DNA of 64,000 nt from Spongiihabitans sp963422685 (lineage in GTDB: Bacteria > Pseudomonadota > Gammaproteobacteria > Arenicellales > Poriferihabitantaceae): positions 2,294,001 through 2,358,000 of the forward strand of contig OY730442.1 in the NCBI GenBank assembly GCA_963422685.1, in the 5' to 3' direction. Positions 25,433-34,504 of the stretch are shown here, piece by piece. Positions within the stretch are counted from its first letter, which is position 1; each line of letters begins with the position of its first letter. The notes under the pieces were generated by a model. The model was not told the DNA's origin. It saw nothing but the letters and a program-made list of their open reading frames with translations, and made no database searches. The translations under genes were made by a program, and so were the position numbers.

Positions 25433-27586
25433 TCAGCCGGCAGACAGGAACTGCTGCACCTTGTGCAGCGCCACAATGCTTTTGGCGTCATCCATCTCTC
25501 CCGAGGCGATCATGGCTTCTGCCGCGCACATTCCGAACCAGTGAATTTCAATGAATTCATGGGCTTCATGGGCCGGCTCACCGGCGGCCAGGTCGGTGGC
25601 CAGATAGATATGCAGTCTTTCATCGCAGAACCCCGGTGTGGTCAGGGTTGATCCCAGGGATTCCCATTGGTGCGCGGTAAATCCCGTTTCTTCTCTGAGC
25701 TCGCGCCGGGCGGCGGCCAGCGGGCTTTCATGCGCGGCCAGCGTCCCGGCAGGAAATTCCCAGATCCAGCCGCCTGCGGCAGGTCGAAACTGCCTGAGCA
25801 CGCAAATCCGGCGGCTGTCATCTATGGCGACGATGACCGTCCCACCGGGGTGGCGAACTACTTCGGCGGCCATGAGCTCACCATTGGGCGATCGGGTCGT
25901 TTCCAGCCCAAAGTCCACCACGTGGCCAGCATAGATGGTGCGGCGATTTGGTTCATTCGCGAAGGTGATCAGGGACGGCGCATAGCCCCGGGGTGCATGA
26001 TAGCCGAGTAAATTGAAAACCGTGGCCGCCACGTTGGCCAGGCCGCCGTCCATGCCGTGATTCAGTTGATATGCCGGGTCACTGGCACTGTCGACGATGA
26101 CGAATGGCACCGGATTCAGCGAATGGGAAGTGCGCACAACTTTATTGCCAGCCTTTTCCACGAACATTTCTTCGGCGTTGCCGTGGTCTGCGGTGAGGAT
26201 CAAAAGGCCGTTATACCGTTGAATGCACTCGACTAACCGCCCAAGACAGGTGTCCACGCAGGCCAGGGATTGAACCGTGGCGGCAATGTCCCCGGTATGC
26301 CCCACCATATCGCCATTGGCGAAATTTATTCTGCCGAAGTCGTATTTCCCGGATTCGATCAATTCGATGGTGGCGTCGGTGATTTCCACGGCCTTCATTT
26401 CCGGCGCCTGGTTGAATTCACAGTTATCGGACGGGATTTCCACATAGGTTTCCAGCGATGGGTCAATGCAGCCGGAACGATTGCCGTTCCAGAAATAGGT
26501 GACATGCCCGAATTTCTGGGTTTCGCTTACAACGAACGTGCGCAGGCCGGCTGCGCACATATATTCGCTCATGGTACGGTCGATTACCGGCGGATTGACC
26601 AGATAGTTTTCCGGTACATGCAGGTCGCCGTCGTATTGCAGCAGGCCGCAAAAATACACATCGGGATACGCGCCGCGGTCAAATTCGGCAAATTCCGGAT
26701 CTGACATCGCCCGGGATATTTCAATTGCCCGGTCGCCGCGAAAATTAAACAGAACCACGCCATCGCCCGCTGCCATTTTCCCCACCGGGCCATGCTTGTC
26801 AACCACCACGAACGGCGCAAGATACTGGTCGGAAAGGTTCGGGTCGGCATGATATTGCCGCCTCACTTCTTCCAGTGCGCTAGCGGTTTCCGAACCGATT
26901 CCAGCGACATTCGCCAAAACATGGGTGTCGAATCCCCGCTTTACCATGTCCCAGTCCGCTGCGTATCTATCCATGGTAATGGCCATGCGGCCGCCGCCAG
27001 AGGCAATTCGATAATTAAAACGCCCGGTTTGATTGATCTGATCCAGCATGTCCTGAAGCTGGCCGATATAGACCGGGGCGGACCTGGGCGCCACGTCACG
27101 ACCGTCCAGCAATACATGGATGCATACCGACGGGATTGCGGCTTCCTGGCAGCGGTTGAGCAGTTGCAGCAAATGATCGATATGCGAATGGACGTTGCCG
27201 TCGGACAGCAAGCCGAGAAAGTGGATGGTGTTGCCATGTTTGCCGCGACATTCGATTTCCTGCCAGCACTCGCTTGTATAGAGGCGGCCGCTGGCAAATG
27301 CCGCGTTGACCAGTTTTGCACCCTGGTCAACTATGCGTCCGCAGCCCAGGGTGTTGTGCCCCACTTCACTGTTACCCATATCAGTATCCTCAGGCAGGCC
27401 GACATGGGTGCCGTGGGCATGCAGCCGGGTGCTTGAACCGGATTGCAGTAATCCATCAATGACTGGCGTTTTGGCCAAAAACAATGCGTTGGCCGGGCCG
27501 TCTTCAGCCAGTCCCACACCATCGGCCACCACCAGCAACAACGGGCCTTTTCTGCCTTTGAATGTGACCAGTTTCGTCAGTTGCAT
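25433..27586 (-). CDS. gpmI: Fusion of cofactor-independent phosphoglycerate mutase and a Nudix ADP-ribose pyrophosphatase-like domain
   Basis: 717 residues. Residues 1 to about 545 are a complete iPGM: metal-binding VVADGVG (D22), the phosphoserine region DMGNSEVGHNTLG (S73), LLDGRDVAPRSAP and TADHGNAEEM. Residues from about 555 to the end are a Nudix hydrolase of the ADP-ribose pyrophosphatase type, with the full box GTLAAHESPLAAARREL...EETGF at about 614-636 and LRQFRPAAGGWIWEFPAG before it. iPGM alone normally has about 510-550 residues, and the two activities are usually on separate genes. The first interconverts 3- and 2-phosphoglycerate; the second probably hydrolyses ADP-ribose or a related nucleoside diphosphate. 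The frame is open throughout with no stop between the domains. Confidence 0.9.
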   Translation of the reverse strand: MQLTKLVTFKGRKGPLLLVVADGVGLAEDGPANALFLAKTPVIDGLLQSGSSTRLHAHGTHVGLPEDTDMGNSEVGHNTLGCGRIVDQGAKLVNAAFASGRLYTSECWQEIECRGKHGNTIHFLGLLSDGNVHSHIDHLLQLLNRCQEAAIPSVCIHVLLDGRDVAPRSAPVYIGQLQDMLDQINQTGRFNYRIASGGGRMAITMDRYAADWDMVKRGFDTHVLANVAGIGSETASALEEVRRQYHADPNLSDQYLAPFVVVDKHGPVGKMAAGDGVVLFNFRGDRAIEISRAMSDPEFAEFDRGAYPDVYFCGLLQYDGDLHVPENYLVNPPVIDRTMSEYMCAAGLRTFVVSETQKFGHVTYFWNGNRSGCIDPSLETYVEIPSDNCEFNQAPEMKAVEITDATIELIESGKYDFGRINFANGDMVGHTGDIAATVQSLACVDTCLGRLVECIQRYNGLLILTADHGNAEEMFVEKAGNKVVRTSHSLNPVPFVIVDSASDPAYQLNHGMDGGLANVAATVFNLLGYHAPRGYAPSLITFANEPNRRTIYAGHVVDFGLETTRSPNGELMAAEVVRHPGGTVIVAIDDSRRICVLRQFRPAAGGWIWEFPAGTLAAHESPLAAARRELREETGFTAHQWESLGSTLTTPGFCDERLHIYLATDLAAGEPAHEAHEFIEIHWFGMCAAEAMIASGEMDDAKSIVALHKVQQFLSAG

Positions 27587-27605
27587 GGTGATATGACCCG
27601 GGGGT

Positions 27606-28238
27606 TCAGGCTGGTTTATAGTTCATCCGGCGTATTGACAACGGCGCCAGTGACAGCAATTGTCGGCGCAGCGCCTGCAGTGCTTTACCGCGATGGCTGT
27701 GTTGATTTTTAATCGCTGGTGAAAGTTCGGCTGCGGTGCAGCCCAGTTCGGGGACGTCGAACACCGCATCATAACCGAAGCCATTGGCGCCAGCGGCCGA
27801 CTCGGCGATTCGGCCCGGCCAGACGCCGTGGCAGATGATCGGCGCGGGATCGTCGGCCGTCTTTACCATGGCAATGACACAATGAAAACGCGCACCGCGT
27901 TTTGCTGTGGCCACGCCATCAAGTGCACCCAGCAGCTTGTCGATATTATCCCGGTCGGTGGCGGATGCTCCGGCATATCGCGCAGAATAGATGCCGGGTT
28001 TGCCGCCGAGATAGTCCACTTCCAGCCCGGAATCATCGGCGATTGCGGCCAGGCCGGAATGCAGGCTGGCATGGCGGGCTTTGATCAGCGCATTTTCGAC
28101 GAAACTGCTGCCATTTTCATCGGCGTCAGCGATACCGTATTCAGACTGGGCGGAAATTTTATAATCCGAATCGCTTAACAGGGCCTGGAGCTCTTTGAGT
28201 TTGCCCGGATTCCCGGTGGCGAGAATGATCTTCATCAT
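27606..28238 (-). CDS. rdgB: XTP/dITP pyrophosphatase (house-cleaning NTPase)
   Basis: About 210 residues. The N-terminal TGNPGKLKELQALL, the EYGIADADENGSSFVENALIKA region, the ADDSGLEVDYLGGKPGIYSAR motif and FGYDAVF are all family hallmarks. The HSHRGKALQ sequence near the C-terminus corresponds to the conserved base-recognition segment. It hydrolyses ITP, dITP and XTP to monophosphates. ATG 28238 or the next codon is the likely start. rph is immediately upstream (9-15 bp), and the mutase-Nudix gene begins 19 bp downstream, so the three form an operon. Confidence 0.95.
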   Translation of the reverse strand: MMKIILATGNPGKLKELQALLSDSDYKISAQSEYGIADADENGSSFVENALIKARHASLHSGLAAIADDSGLEVDYLGGKPGIYSARYAGASATDRDNIDKLLGALDGVATAKRGARFHCVIAMVKTADDPAPIICHGVWPGRIAESAAGANGFGYDAVFDVPELGCTAAELSPAIKNQHSHRGKALQALRRQLLSLAPLSIRRMNYKPA

Positions 28239-28253
28239 CAGCAAACAGCGGTT

Positions 28254-29003
28254 TTACGGCAGCGCAAATCCGGTTCGCCGCGAATTGTTTTGCAGGCTGA
28301 TGCGCTGCGTTGCAAACAAACACCGGCAGGCGCGATGGGCATGATCCAGCATTTCATTCATAACCGCCCGGGAGAAAGGCGTACCTTCCGCAGTGCCCTG
28401 AATTTCGACATAGCCGCCATGGTCGTCCATCACTACATTCATATCGGTCCCGGCATCGCTGTCTTCGGCATAATCCAGGTCGGTCACCACCTGGCCTTTA
28501 TAAACACCGACGGATACGGATGCAATCGCGCGATGCAGCGGATTTTTTTTGATCCGGCCATCGGCAATCATCCGGTTCACTGCATCAACCAATGCCACAT
28601 ACGCGCCGGTTATTGATGCGGTGCGGGTGCCACCATCGGCCTGCAGCACATCGCAGTCCATGGTTATGGTGCGTTCGCCCAGTAATCTGGTATTAATCGC
28701 GGCGCGAAGAGAACGGCCTATTAATCGCTGTATCTCCAGGGTGCGCCCGGATTGTTTGCCGCGGGTGGACTCTCTGGCCGTGCGTGTGCTGGTTGCGCGG
28801 GGCAGCATACTGTATTCCGCCGTGAGCCATCCCTGTCTGGAATTCCGTAAAAAATGCGGAACCCGGTCTTCGACGCTGGCGTTGCAAAGCACCCGGGTAT
28901 CACCAAAACAAACCAGAACCGAACCTTCGGCATGTTGGGTGTAATGGCGAATAATACTGACCGGACGCATTTCGTCCAGACCACGGTTGCCGGGGCGGGT
29001 CAT
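28254..29003 (-). CDS. rph: Ribonuclease PH
   Basis: 249 residues from ATG 29003, the start that gives the normal N-terminus TRPGNRGLDEMRPVSI. Conserved regions include EGSVLVCFGDTRVLCNASVE, the LPRATSTRTARE segment, GRTLEIQRLIGRSLRA with the catalytic arginine, and DCDVLQADGGTRTASITGA. It trims the 3' ends of tRNA precursors with phosphate. It is first in the rph-rdgB-gpmI unit. Confidence 0.96.
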   Translation of the reverse strand: MTRPGNRGLDEMRPVSIIRHYTQHAEGSVLVCFGDTRVLCNASVEDRVPHFLRNSRQGWLTAEYSMLPRATSTRTARESTRGKQSGRTLEIQRLIGRSLRAAINTRLLGERTITMDCDVLQADGGTRTASITGAYVALVDAVNRMIADGRIKKNPLHRAIASVSVGVYKGQVVTDLDYAEDSDAGTDMNVVMDDHGGYVEIQGTAEGTPFSRAVMNEMLDHAHRACRCLFATQRISLQNNSRRTGFALP

Positions 29004-29177
29004 TGGCGCATTAAAATTCAGTAAAGGGCCGGGAATTATACATGACACAGCTTTGTTATCGTGATCGCCAGGGTCGAAAGCAGTGCCCCGGAACGGCTGC
29101 CGTGCATTTTCCGCAAGAACAGCGAAAGTTTGTGCGCCTGTTGGTCAGGCGGGACATCATACGATCTGTTACGGCGG

Positions 29178-29678
29178 CTAAAACTTCTTCTGATACATAA
29201 CGCCGCTGTGATATCTGCCAAACTTTCTCCCGACTTCATCGAACCTTCCAACCGGCCTGAACCCCAGCCGTTCGTGCAAATCAATTGACGCCGGGTTCGG
29301 CAGGGTAATGAACGCATACGCCCGGTGAATATCTTCTGCGGCAATCCGGTCCAGCAAGGCACTATACAGCTTTCCTCCGCGGCCAGCCGGTTTTACCTCA
29401 TGTGCAATGTAAACCGTGGTTTCCGTAGAGCTGTCGTAGGCGCCCTTGGGCTTAAACCGGGTGTTACAGGCAAATCCGCTAATCCTGTCACTATCCTGGC
29501 CAACCAGTATTTTGTACGGCGAGCCGGGGAGGTTAAACGTGCCAATCCATTCGGTGCGCCGCGCCAGGCTCCATGGTTCCGTATCAAAATTTACCGCGGT
29601 ATTTTCGATATACCAGTTGGCGATGGTATTAATTGCCCCGGCATCTTCAATGGTGCCGTTACGGATATGAAAATCCAC
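29178..29678 (-). CDS. GNAT N-acetyltransferase, phosphinothricin/methionine sulfone acetyltransferase type
   Basis: 166 residues. The start IRNGTIEDAGAINTIANWYI, the TEWIG region, the acetyl-CoA loop KPAGRGGKLYSALLDRI and the C-terminal NPASIDLHERLGFRPVGRFDEVG with a late Tyr are characteristic of the Pat/YncA subgroup. Such enzymes N-acetylate amino acid analogues, for example methionine sulfone or phosphinothricin. It lies 65 bp downstream of the ureohydrolase in the same direction. Substrate unknown. Confidence 0.86.
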   Translation of the reverse strand: MDFHIRNGTIEDAGAINTIANWYIENTAVNFDTEPWSLARRTEWIGTFNLPGSPYKILVGQDSDRISGFACNTRFKPKGAYDSSTETTVYIAHEVKPAGRGGKLYSALLDRIAAEDIHRAYAFITLPNPASIDLHERLGFRPVGRFDEVGRKFGRYHSGVMYQKKF

Positions 29679-29743
29679 TGGATTATTTCACTATTGGTGA
29701 ATACTGCGCCGCAGTCGCAGCGGGAAAACCGGTCTCACCGTCC

Positions 29744-30706
29744 TTAACATTCGCGACTACAGGCAATCAGGTTAATCATCTCAAACGCGATGGTCGCCGC
29801 CGCCAGGGCCGTAATCTCGGCATGATCGTAGGCCGGCGCAACTTCGACAATATCTGCCGCGATCAAATTTAATCCCTGCAAGCCGCGAATAATGTTGAGC
29901 AGTTCCCGGCTGGAAAGTCCGGCAATCTCCGGTGTGCCGGTGCCGGGTGCATGGGCCGGGTCCAGCACATCAATGTCGATGGATAAATATAATGGATGGT
30001 CGCCCACCCGGTCGCGAATGCGTTTAACCACATGCTCCACGCCGTGGGTTTGCAATTCATCGCAGTGCACCACCTTGAACCCCAGCGCTGCGTCCCGGAT
30101 CAGGTCTTCCCGGCTGTAAAGCGGGCCGCGTATGCCGACGTGCATGGAGGCGGCATCATTAAACAATCCTTCTTCGGCGGCCCGACGGAAGGGTGTGCCG
30201 TGGGTATAGGGCGCACCAAAATAGGTGTCCCAGGTATCAAGATGGGCGTCAAAATGCACCAGTGCCACCGGCCCGACCTGTTTGTTCACGGCGCGCAACA
30301 AGGGTACCGCGATCGTGTGATCCCCACCCAGGCTGACAATGGCGGCGGATTTGGCCAATAAATCCGCGGCCGCCGTCTCGATTTGCGCAATGGCTTGTTC
30401 GATATTGTAGGGATTGCAGCCGACATCACCTGCATCGGCCACTTGTAACTGTCGGAACGGCTCGACGGCGTAAGCCGGATGAAAATTGGTGCGTAAATGA
30501 CGGGAAGCCTGACGAATCGCCTGGGGCCCAAACCGTGCGCCCGGTCGATAACTAGTGCCCGAATCAAACGGAATCCCCAGCACCGCGACATCGCAACGGG
30601 GAACGTCCCGCAGTTCTGGTAATCGGCAAAAAGTCGACGGTCCTGCGTAACGGGGAATTATCGTCCCGCTGACGGGCTCAATGGGAGGTGATTTTTTATC
30701 ATTCAT
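29744..30706 (-). CDS. Ureohydrolase, agmatinase-like (SpeB family)
   Basis: 320 residues. All manganese-ligand motifs of the arginase superfamily are present: GGDHTIAVP, HFDAHLDTWD, and SIDIDVLDPAHAPGTGTPE. The last sequence fits agmatinase, guanidinobutyrase and related guanidino hydrolases, which release urea. The flanking D-amino-acid-dehydrogenase-like and acetyltransferase genes suggest amine or amino-acid catabolism. The precise substrate cannot be told from sequence. Confidence 0.85.
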   Translation of the reverse strand: MNDKKSPPIEPVSGTIIPRYAGPSTFCRLPELRDVPRCDVAVLGIPFDSGTSYRPGARFGPQAIRQASRHLRTNFHPAYAVEPFRQLQVADAGDVGCNPYNIEQAIAQIETAAADLLAKSAAIVSLGGDHTIAVPLLRAVNKQVGPVALVHFDAHLDTWDTYFGAPYTHGTPFRRAAEEGLFNDAASMHVGIRGPLYSREDLIRDAALGFKVVHCDELQTHGVEHVVKRIRDRVGDHPLYLSIDIDVLDPAHAPGTGTPEIAGLSSRELLNIIRGLQGLNLIAADIVEVAPAYDHAEITALAAATIAFEMINLIACSREC

Positions 30707-30799
30707 AAATTTAATTCAGGGAGAAATTTACAGCTTTAAAACATCAATCTGCCAAACAATCGCTGCGCACCGGATGACAAATCCAATCATAGCCAGACA

Positions 30800-32035
30800 T
30801 CAAAACCGGGCAGGCAGAAATGCACTCGCCTCGGCATGGCGGGGTTTGCCGACCATTGCATTGGCGATCAACAGTCCGGTCTTCGGCCCAAGGGTCAGCC
30901 CCAGATGCCCATGACCAAAAGCCAGCCATAAATTATTATGCCCGACCGCCGGCCCAATAATCGGCAGCGAATCTGGTGTACTCGGGCGATTCCCCATCCA
31001 CGGTTCATCCAGAAGCTGTTCCTCCATCGGGAAAATAGCGTTAATCTGTGGAACCAGATGTAATATCTGCCTGAAGTTCGGCGGAATCTCCCGTGCCACC
31101 AGGTCCACTGCTGAAGTTACCCTTAACCCCATCTCCATGGGCGTCATCACCAAACCATACCGGGTATCAATTATGCTGCGCCCCAGGGATTTGCCCGCAG
31201 CCGGCCGGTACAGCAGATGATAACCCCGTTCAATCGCCATGGGCACTGTAACCCCGATGGTTGCGAGCAGGTCCGCCGACTGCGCCCCCATGGCGATAAC
31301 GACCTCGTGCGCCTCCATCTCCCCGCTGTGCGTTGTCACTTTCCAGCCGGATTCGACTTTGCGCAATTGTTGCGCGGTTGCGATGTGGAACCGGCCGCCC
31401 AATGAGCGAAAATAATCCGCATAGGCAAGGCACACCTTGCCGGGATTGGTGACCATCGGCGTACCCGTCAACCAGATTGCTTTGGCGTATTTTCTGGAAA
31501 TATGTGGCTCCAGTTCCGCTATTTCTGCCGCGTCCAAAACCGTATAGCGAATACCGCATTGAGCATAGTATTCGCGCTCGGTTCGAGTCTGGGCAAATTG
31601 CGCCCGGGAAGAATACAGCCGTAGCCAACCGGTGTCGCGAAAATACGTGTCAGCGCCACTTTGTTTCAGCAATTCCAGATGCAGGTCTACCGAATCATGC
31701 AGTAAATAACGCAGGGCATTCATCCCATGCTCAAAAGAACGCGCATTGCAGCGGGATAAAAACCGCGCCAGGTTGGGCAGCAGTGAAAACAAGTGCGGCC
31801 AGTGCAGGTGAAATCGCGGGTCCCGGCCGGCCAAAAGTCCAGGCAGGTGCCTGAGAATCCCGAGGCTTTGATACGGTGCAATCGCGCTGTTGTTAAATAC
31901 CCCCGCATTGCCGAAACTGGCCCCCCGGGCGGGCGGCTGCCGGTCAATCAGGGTCACCGCGAACCCGCTCCTGCGCAACGCCAATGCACAACAAATGCCG
32001 ACTATGCCGGCACCGATAACAATGACTTTTTTCAT
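30800..32035 (-). CDS. FAD-dependent amino acid oxidoreductase, D-amino acid dehydrogenase (DadA)-like
   Basis: 411 residues of the DAO family. The FAD-binding motif VIGAGIVGICCALAL is followed by LIDRQPPARGASFGNAGVFN, the DadA-like loop. The C-terminal part has PIIGPAVGHNNLWLAFGHGHLGLTLGP, the second FAD and substrate region. DadA oxidatively deaminates D-amino acids in the membrane and feeds the respiratory chain. It is divergent from tauE and 93 bp upstream of the ureohydrolase. Confidence 0.85.
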   Translation of the reverse strand: MKKVIVIGAGIVGICCALALRRSGFAVTLIDRQPPARGASFGNAGVFNNSAIAPYQSLGILRHLPGLLAGRDPRFHLHWPHLFSLLPNLARFLSRCNARSFEHGMNALRYLLHDSVDLHLELLKQSGADTYFRDTGWLRLYSSRAQFAQTRTEREYYAQCGIRYTVLDAAEIAELEPHISRKYAKAIWLTGTPMVTNPGKVCLAYADYFRSLGGRFHIATAQQLRKVESGWKVTTHSGEMEAHEVVIAMGAQSADLLATIGVTVPMAIERGYHLLYRPAAGKSLGRSIIDTRYGLVMTPMEMGLRVTSAVDLVAREIPPNFRQILHLVPQINAIFPMEEQLLDEPWMGNRPSTPDSLPIIGPAVGHNNLWLAFGHGHLGLTLGPKTGLLIANAMVGKPRHAEASAFLPARF

Positions 32036-32181
32036 GTGTCCGAAGAATACTTTTGCCGGTATTATAGACGCTTACCAACCGGTTTTTACTCTGGCTGCAA
32101 CCAAAACCACGCCCGCGCCGACCAAACGATTCCTGTCACTCAAAATATAACCAGACGACAAAAATATCGGCAGCGCCGGCC

Positions 32182-32940
32182 ATGGACATCTCCCTCATCC
32201 ACGCAGTCGCGCTGGTCATCCTCGGCGTAATCGCCGGCATAATCGGCACCCTGGCCGGCGGCGGATCGAACCTGACCCTGCCCGCGCTCATGGTGATGGG
32301 TATGCCCCCGGAAGTTGCCAACGCCACCAACCGGGTCGGCGTACTGCTGCGCTCGCTGGTCGGTCTCATAGGCTTCCACGCCAACAGCCGACTCGATACC
32401 CGGGACATCGGGCCGATACTGGCGCCCACACTAGTCGGTGGATTGGGCGGCGCGATATGCGCCGCGTTCGCCCCGATCTGGATAGTAAAGCCGCTGTTGC
32501 TCGGCGCCATGTTAACTATGTCGCTCGTCATATTGATCAAGCCCACGGTAATCTCCCCGCCGGAAGGCACCATTCCCAACCGGGTGAAATCCACACCGGC
32601 ATCGTGGTGGGGCCTGGGTTTCGCCGGATTCTATGGCGGCCTGGTCGAAGCTGGCGTCGGCTTTATCCTGCTCGGTGCGCTGGCCGGCACCCTGCGCTAT
32701 CCACTGGTAAACGCCATTGCATTAAAAATTCTGCTGACCGTGGCTTTTACCGGTATCGCCCTTGTGGTATTCATTGCCCGGGATCAGGTGCTCTGGATGC
32801 CTGGCCTCATCCTCGCCACGGGCACCATGACGGGAGCGCATATTGCTGTAAAGATCGCAATCAAGGTCAAATCCGCTTGCCTGAAATGGTTTTTATTTGT
32901 GATGACCGTGTGCGGTTGCGTCGCGGCATGGCTAAAGTAA
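32182..32940 (+). CDS. TauE/SafE-family sulfite exporter-like membrane protein
   Basis: 252 residues with about eight hydrophobic segments. The N-terminal IAGIIGTLAGGGSNLTLPAL and the internal homologous GFYGGLVEAGVGFILLGAL represent the two repeated motifs of the TauE/SafE (DUF81) family. Members export sulfite or sulfoacetate or move other small organosulfur anions. A sulfatase lies 8 kb away, but nothing ties this gene to a sulfur pathway directly. Confidence 0.83.
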   Translation: MDISLIHAVALVILGVIAGIIGTLAGGGSNLTLPALMVMGMPPEVANATNRVGVLLRSLVGLIGFHANSRLDTRDIGPILAPTLVGGLGGAICAAFAPIWIVKPLLLGAMLTMSLVILIKPTVISPPEGTIPNRVKSTPASWWGLGFAGFYGGLVEAGVGFILLGALAGTLRYPLVNAIALKILLTVAFTGIALVVFIARDQVLWMPGLILATGTMTGAHIAVKIAIKVKSACLKWFLFVMTVCGCVAAWLK

Positions 32941-33304
32941 CCTTCGGGGTCGGCTTGCGGCGGCCGCAAATAATTCATTGAACAAATCCGGCGTATGCCG
33001 TACCGCCCCTGTACCCCTGTGGCAGATTACCAAAAACCACGCTTTAAAGTTATACTCGGCGTTCCTTGTAACCCCGGGTCATTTTAGCTACCATGCCGCC
33101 TTTTTTCAGGCCGGGAGACGGGCTTGCAGACATCCGGTCCGTTACCCGGTCGGTATAGATGGGTGCAATGATTTAGCCCTTTTATGTTAAAAAACTAATA
33201 TTGATTCTGAAGTTTACGATTGATGCCAGAATTGCTGTGCGCCGCGCAACCCCTTTATATTTATACTTTAAATTTTTAAATTGTTGGCGAGGATGATAGT
33301 TTTA
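32941..33304. other. Intergenic region before the cytochrome oxidase operon
   Basis: No gene seen in 364 bp. It includes a short perfect palindrome TTGCGGCGGCCGCAA (32955-32969) just after tauE and AT-rich stretches around 33050 and 33255-33285 that could be -10 regions for coxB, but no -35/-10 pair is convincing. Confidence 0.5.
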
Positions 33305-34456
33305 ATGAAGAAATTTCAGCGAATTCCCGGGGGCCTTGTCGCCGTTCTGCTGGGCCTGCTGCTGTGGGTGATTAGTTTCACTGCGGCTGCAGACTGGACG
33401 CTTAACCTTACCGAAGGGGTGACGGAAATCAGCCGTGAAGTTTATGGTATGCACATGATGGTGCTGTGGATATGTGTGGTTATCGGCATAATCGTGTTTG
33501 GCGCCATGGCCTGGAGCATTATTCATCATCGCAAATCCAAAGGCCATGCGCCGGCGGCTTTTCACGAAAGCATGAAAGCAGAAATGCTCTGGACAGTGGT
33601 GCCATTTGTGATTCTGGTGGCCATGGCAATACCGGCTGCAAAAACGCTGATTGTGATGGAAGATACCAGCGATGCCGAAGTGACCGTCAAAGTCACCGGA
33701 CACCAGTGGAAATGGGAGTACGAATACCTGAACGAAGGTATCCGGTTTTTCAGCAACCTGCATGCCGACAGCAGAGAGGCGGCGGCGCTGCATTCAGGAA
33801 TCCACCCGGCTTCGGTGGATAATTACCTGCTTGAAGTGGACAAGCGCCTGGTGCTGCCGGTTGGTAAAAAGATTCGCTTTCTGCTCACTGCGAGCGATGT
33901 TATTCATGCCTGGTGGATACCGGCATTTGCAGTCAAGAAGGACGCTATCCCGGGATTTATCAATGAAATGTGGACCAATATCGATAAAGAAGGCACTTAT
34001 CGCGGGCAGTGTGCGGAGCTATGCGGCCGGGACCACGGGTTTATGCCCATCGTGGTTGATGCGGTGTCCGGGTCGGACTACGACGCTTGGGTGACGGCCG
34101 AACTTGCAGCGGCTGAAGCAGCCGCTAATTCCGCAGATCGCGAATGGAGCATGGCTGAATTGATGGAAAGAGGTGAAAAAGTGTATGCAACCAGTTGTAT
34201 TGCCTGTCATCAGGCCGATGGTCAGGGTATTGCGGGCGTGTTCCCCACCCTGGTCGCCAGCCCGGTTATATCCGGCGATATCGCCGCCCACATCGATATT
34301 GTCCTGAATGGCAAGGCGGGTACGGCGATGCAGGCATTTGGCCGTCAGCTTTCCGCCGCTGATCTTGCTTCGGTCATTACCTATGAGCGTAACGCATGGG
34401 GTAATGACCGGGGCGACAGTGTACAGCCGGGCGCCATTGACCAGATGATGAAATAA
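33305..34456 (+). CDS. coxB: Cytochrome c oxidase subunit II with fused C-terminal cytochrome c
   Basis: 383 residues from ATG 33305 (GAGG 12 bp upstream; ATG 33293 is an alternative). A signal peptide ends near FTAAADW. Two membrane helices are followed by the CuA domain, with ligands in CAELCGRDHGFM plus an upstream His (DVIHAWW). A C-terminal extension contains the haem c motif CIACH and a later Met, so the subunit carries its own cytochrome c (caa3-type architecture). It accepts electrons and passes them via CuA to subunit I. First gene of the cox cluster. Confidence 0.96.
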   Translation: MKKFQRIPGGLVAVLLGLLLWVISFTAAADWTLNLTEGVTEISREVYGMHMMVLWICVVIGIIVFGAMAWSIIHHRKSKGHAPAAFHESMKAEMLWTVVPFVILVAMAIPAAKTLIVMEDTSDAEVTVKVTGHQWKWEYEYLNEGIRFFSNLHADSREAAALHSGIHPASVDNYLLEVDKRLVLPVGKKIRFLLTASDVIHAWWIPAFAVKKDAIPGFINEMWTNIDKEGTYRGQCAELCGRDHGFMPIVVDAVSGSDYDAWVTAELAAAEAAANSADREWSMAELMERGEKVYATSCIACHQADGQGIAGVFPTLVASPVISGDIAAHIDIVLNGKAGTAMQAFGRQLSAADLASVITYERNAWGNDRGDSVQPGAIDQMMK

Positions 34457-34504
34457 ACGTTTGGGCCTGCAATCAAAGAAAAGACTTTTTAGAGGAAACA
34501 GATA

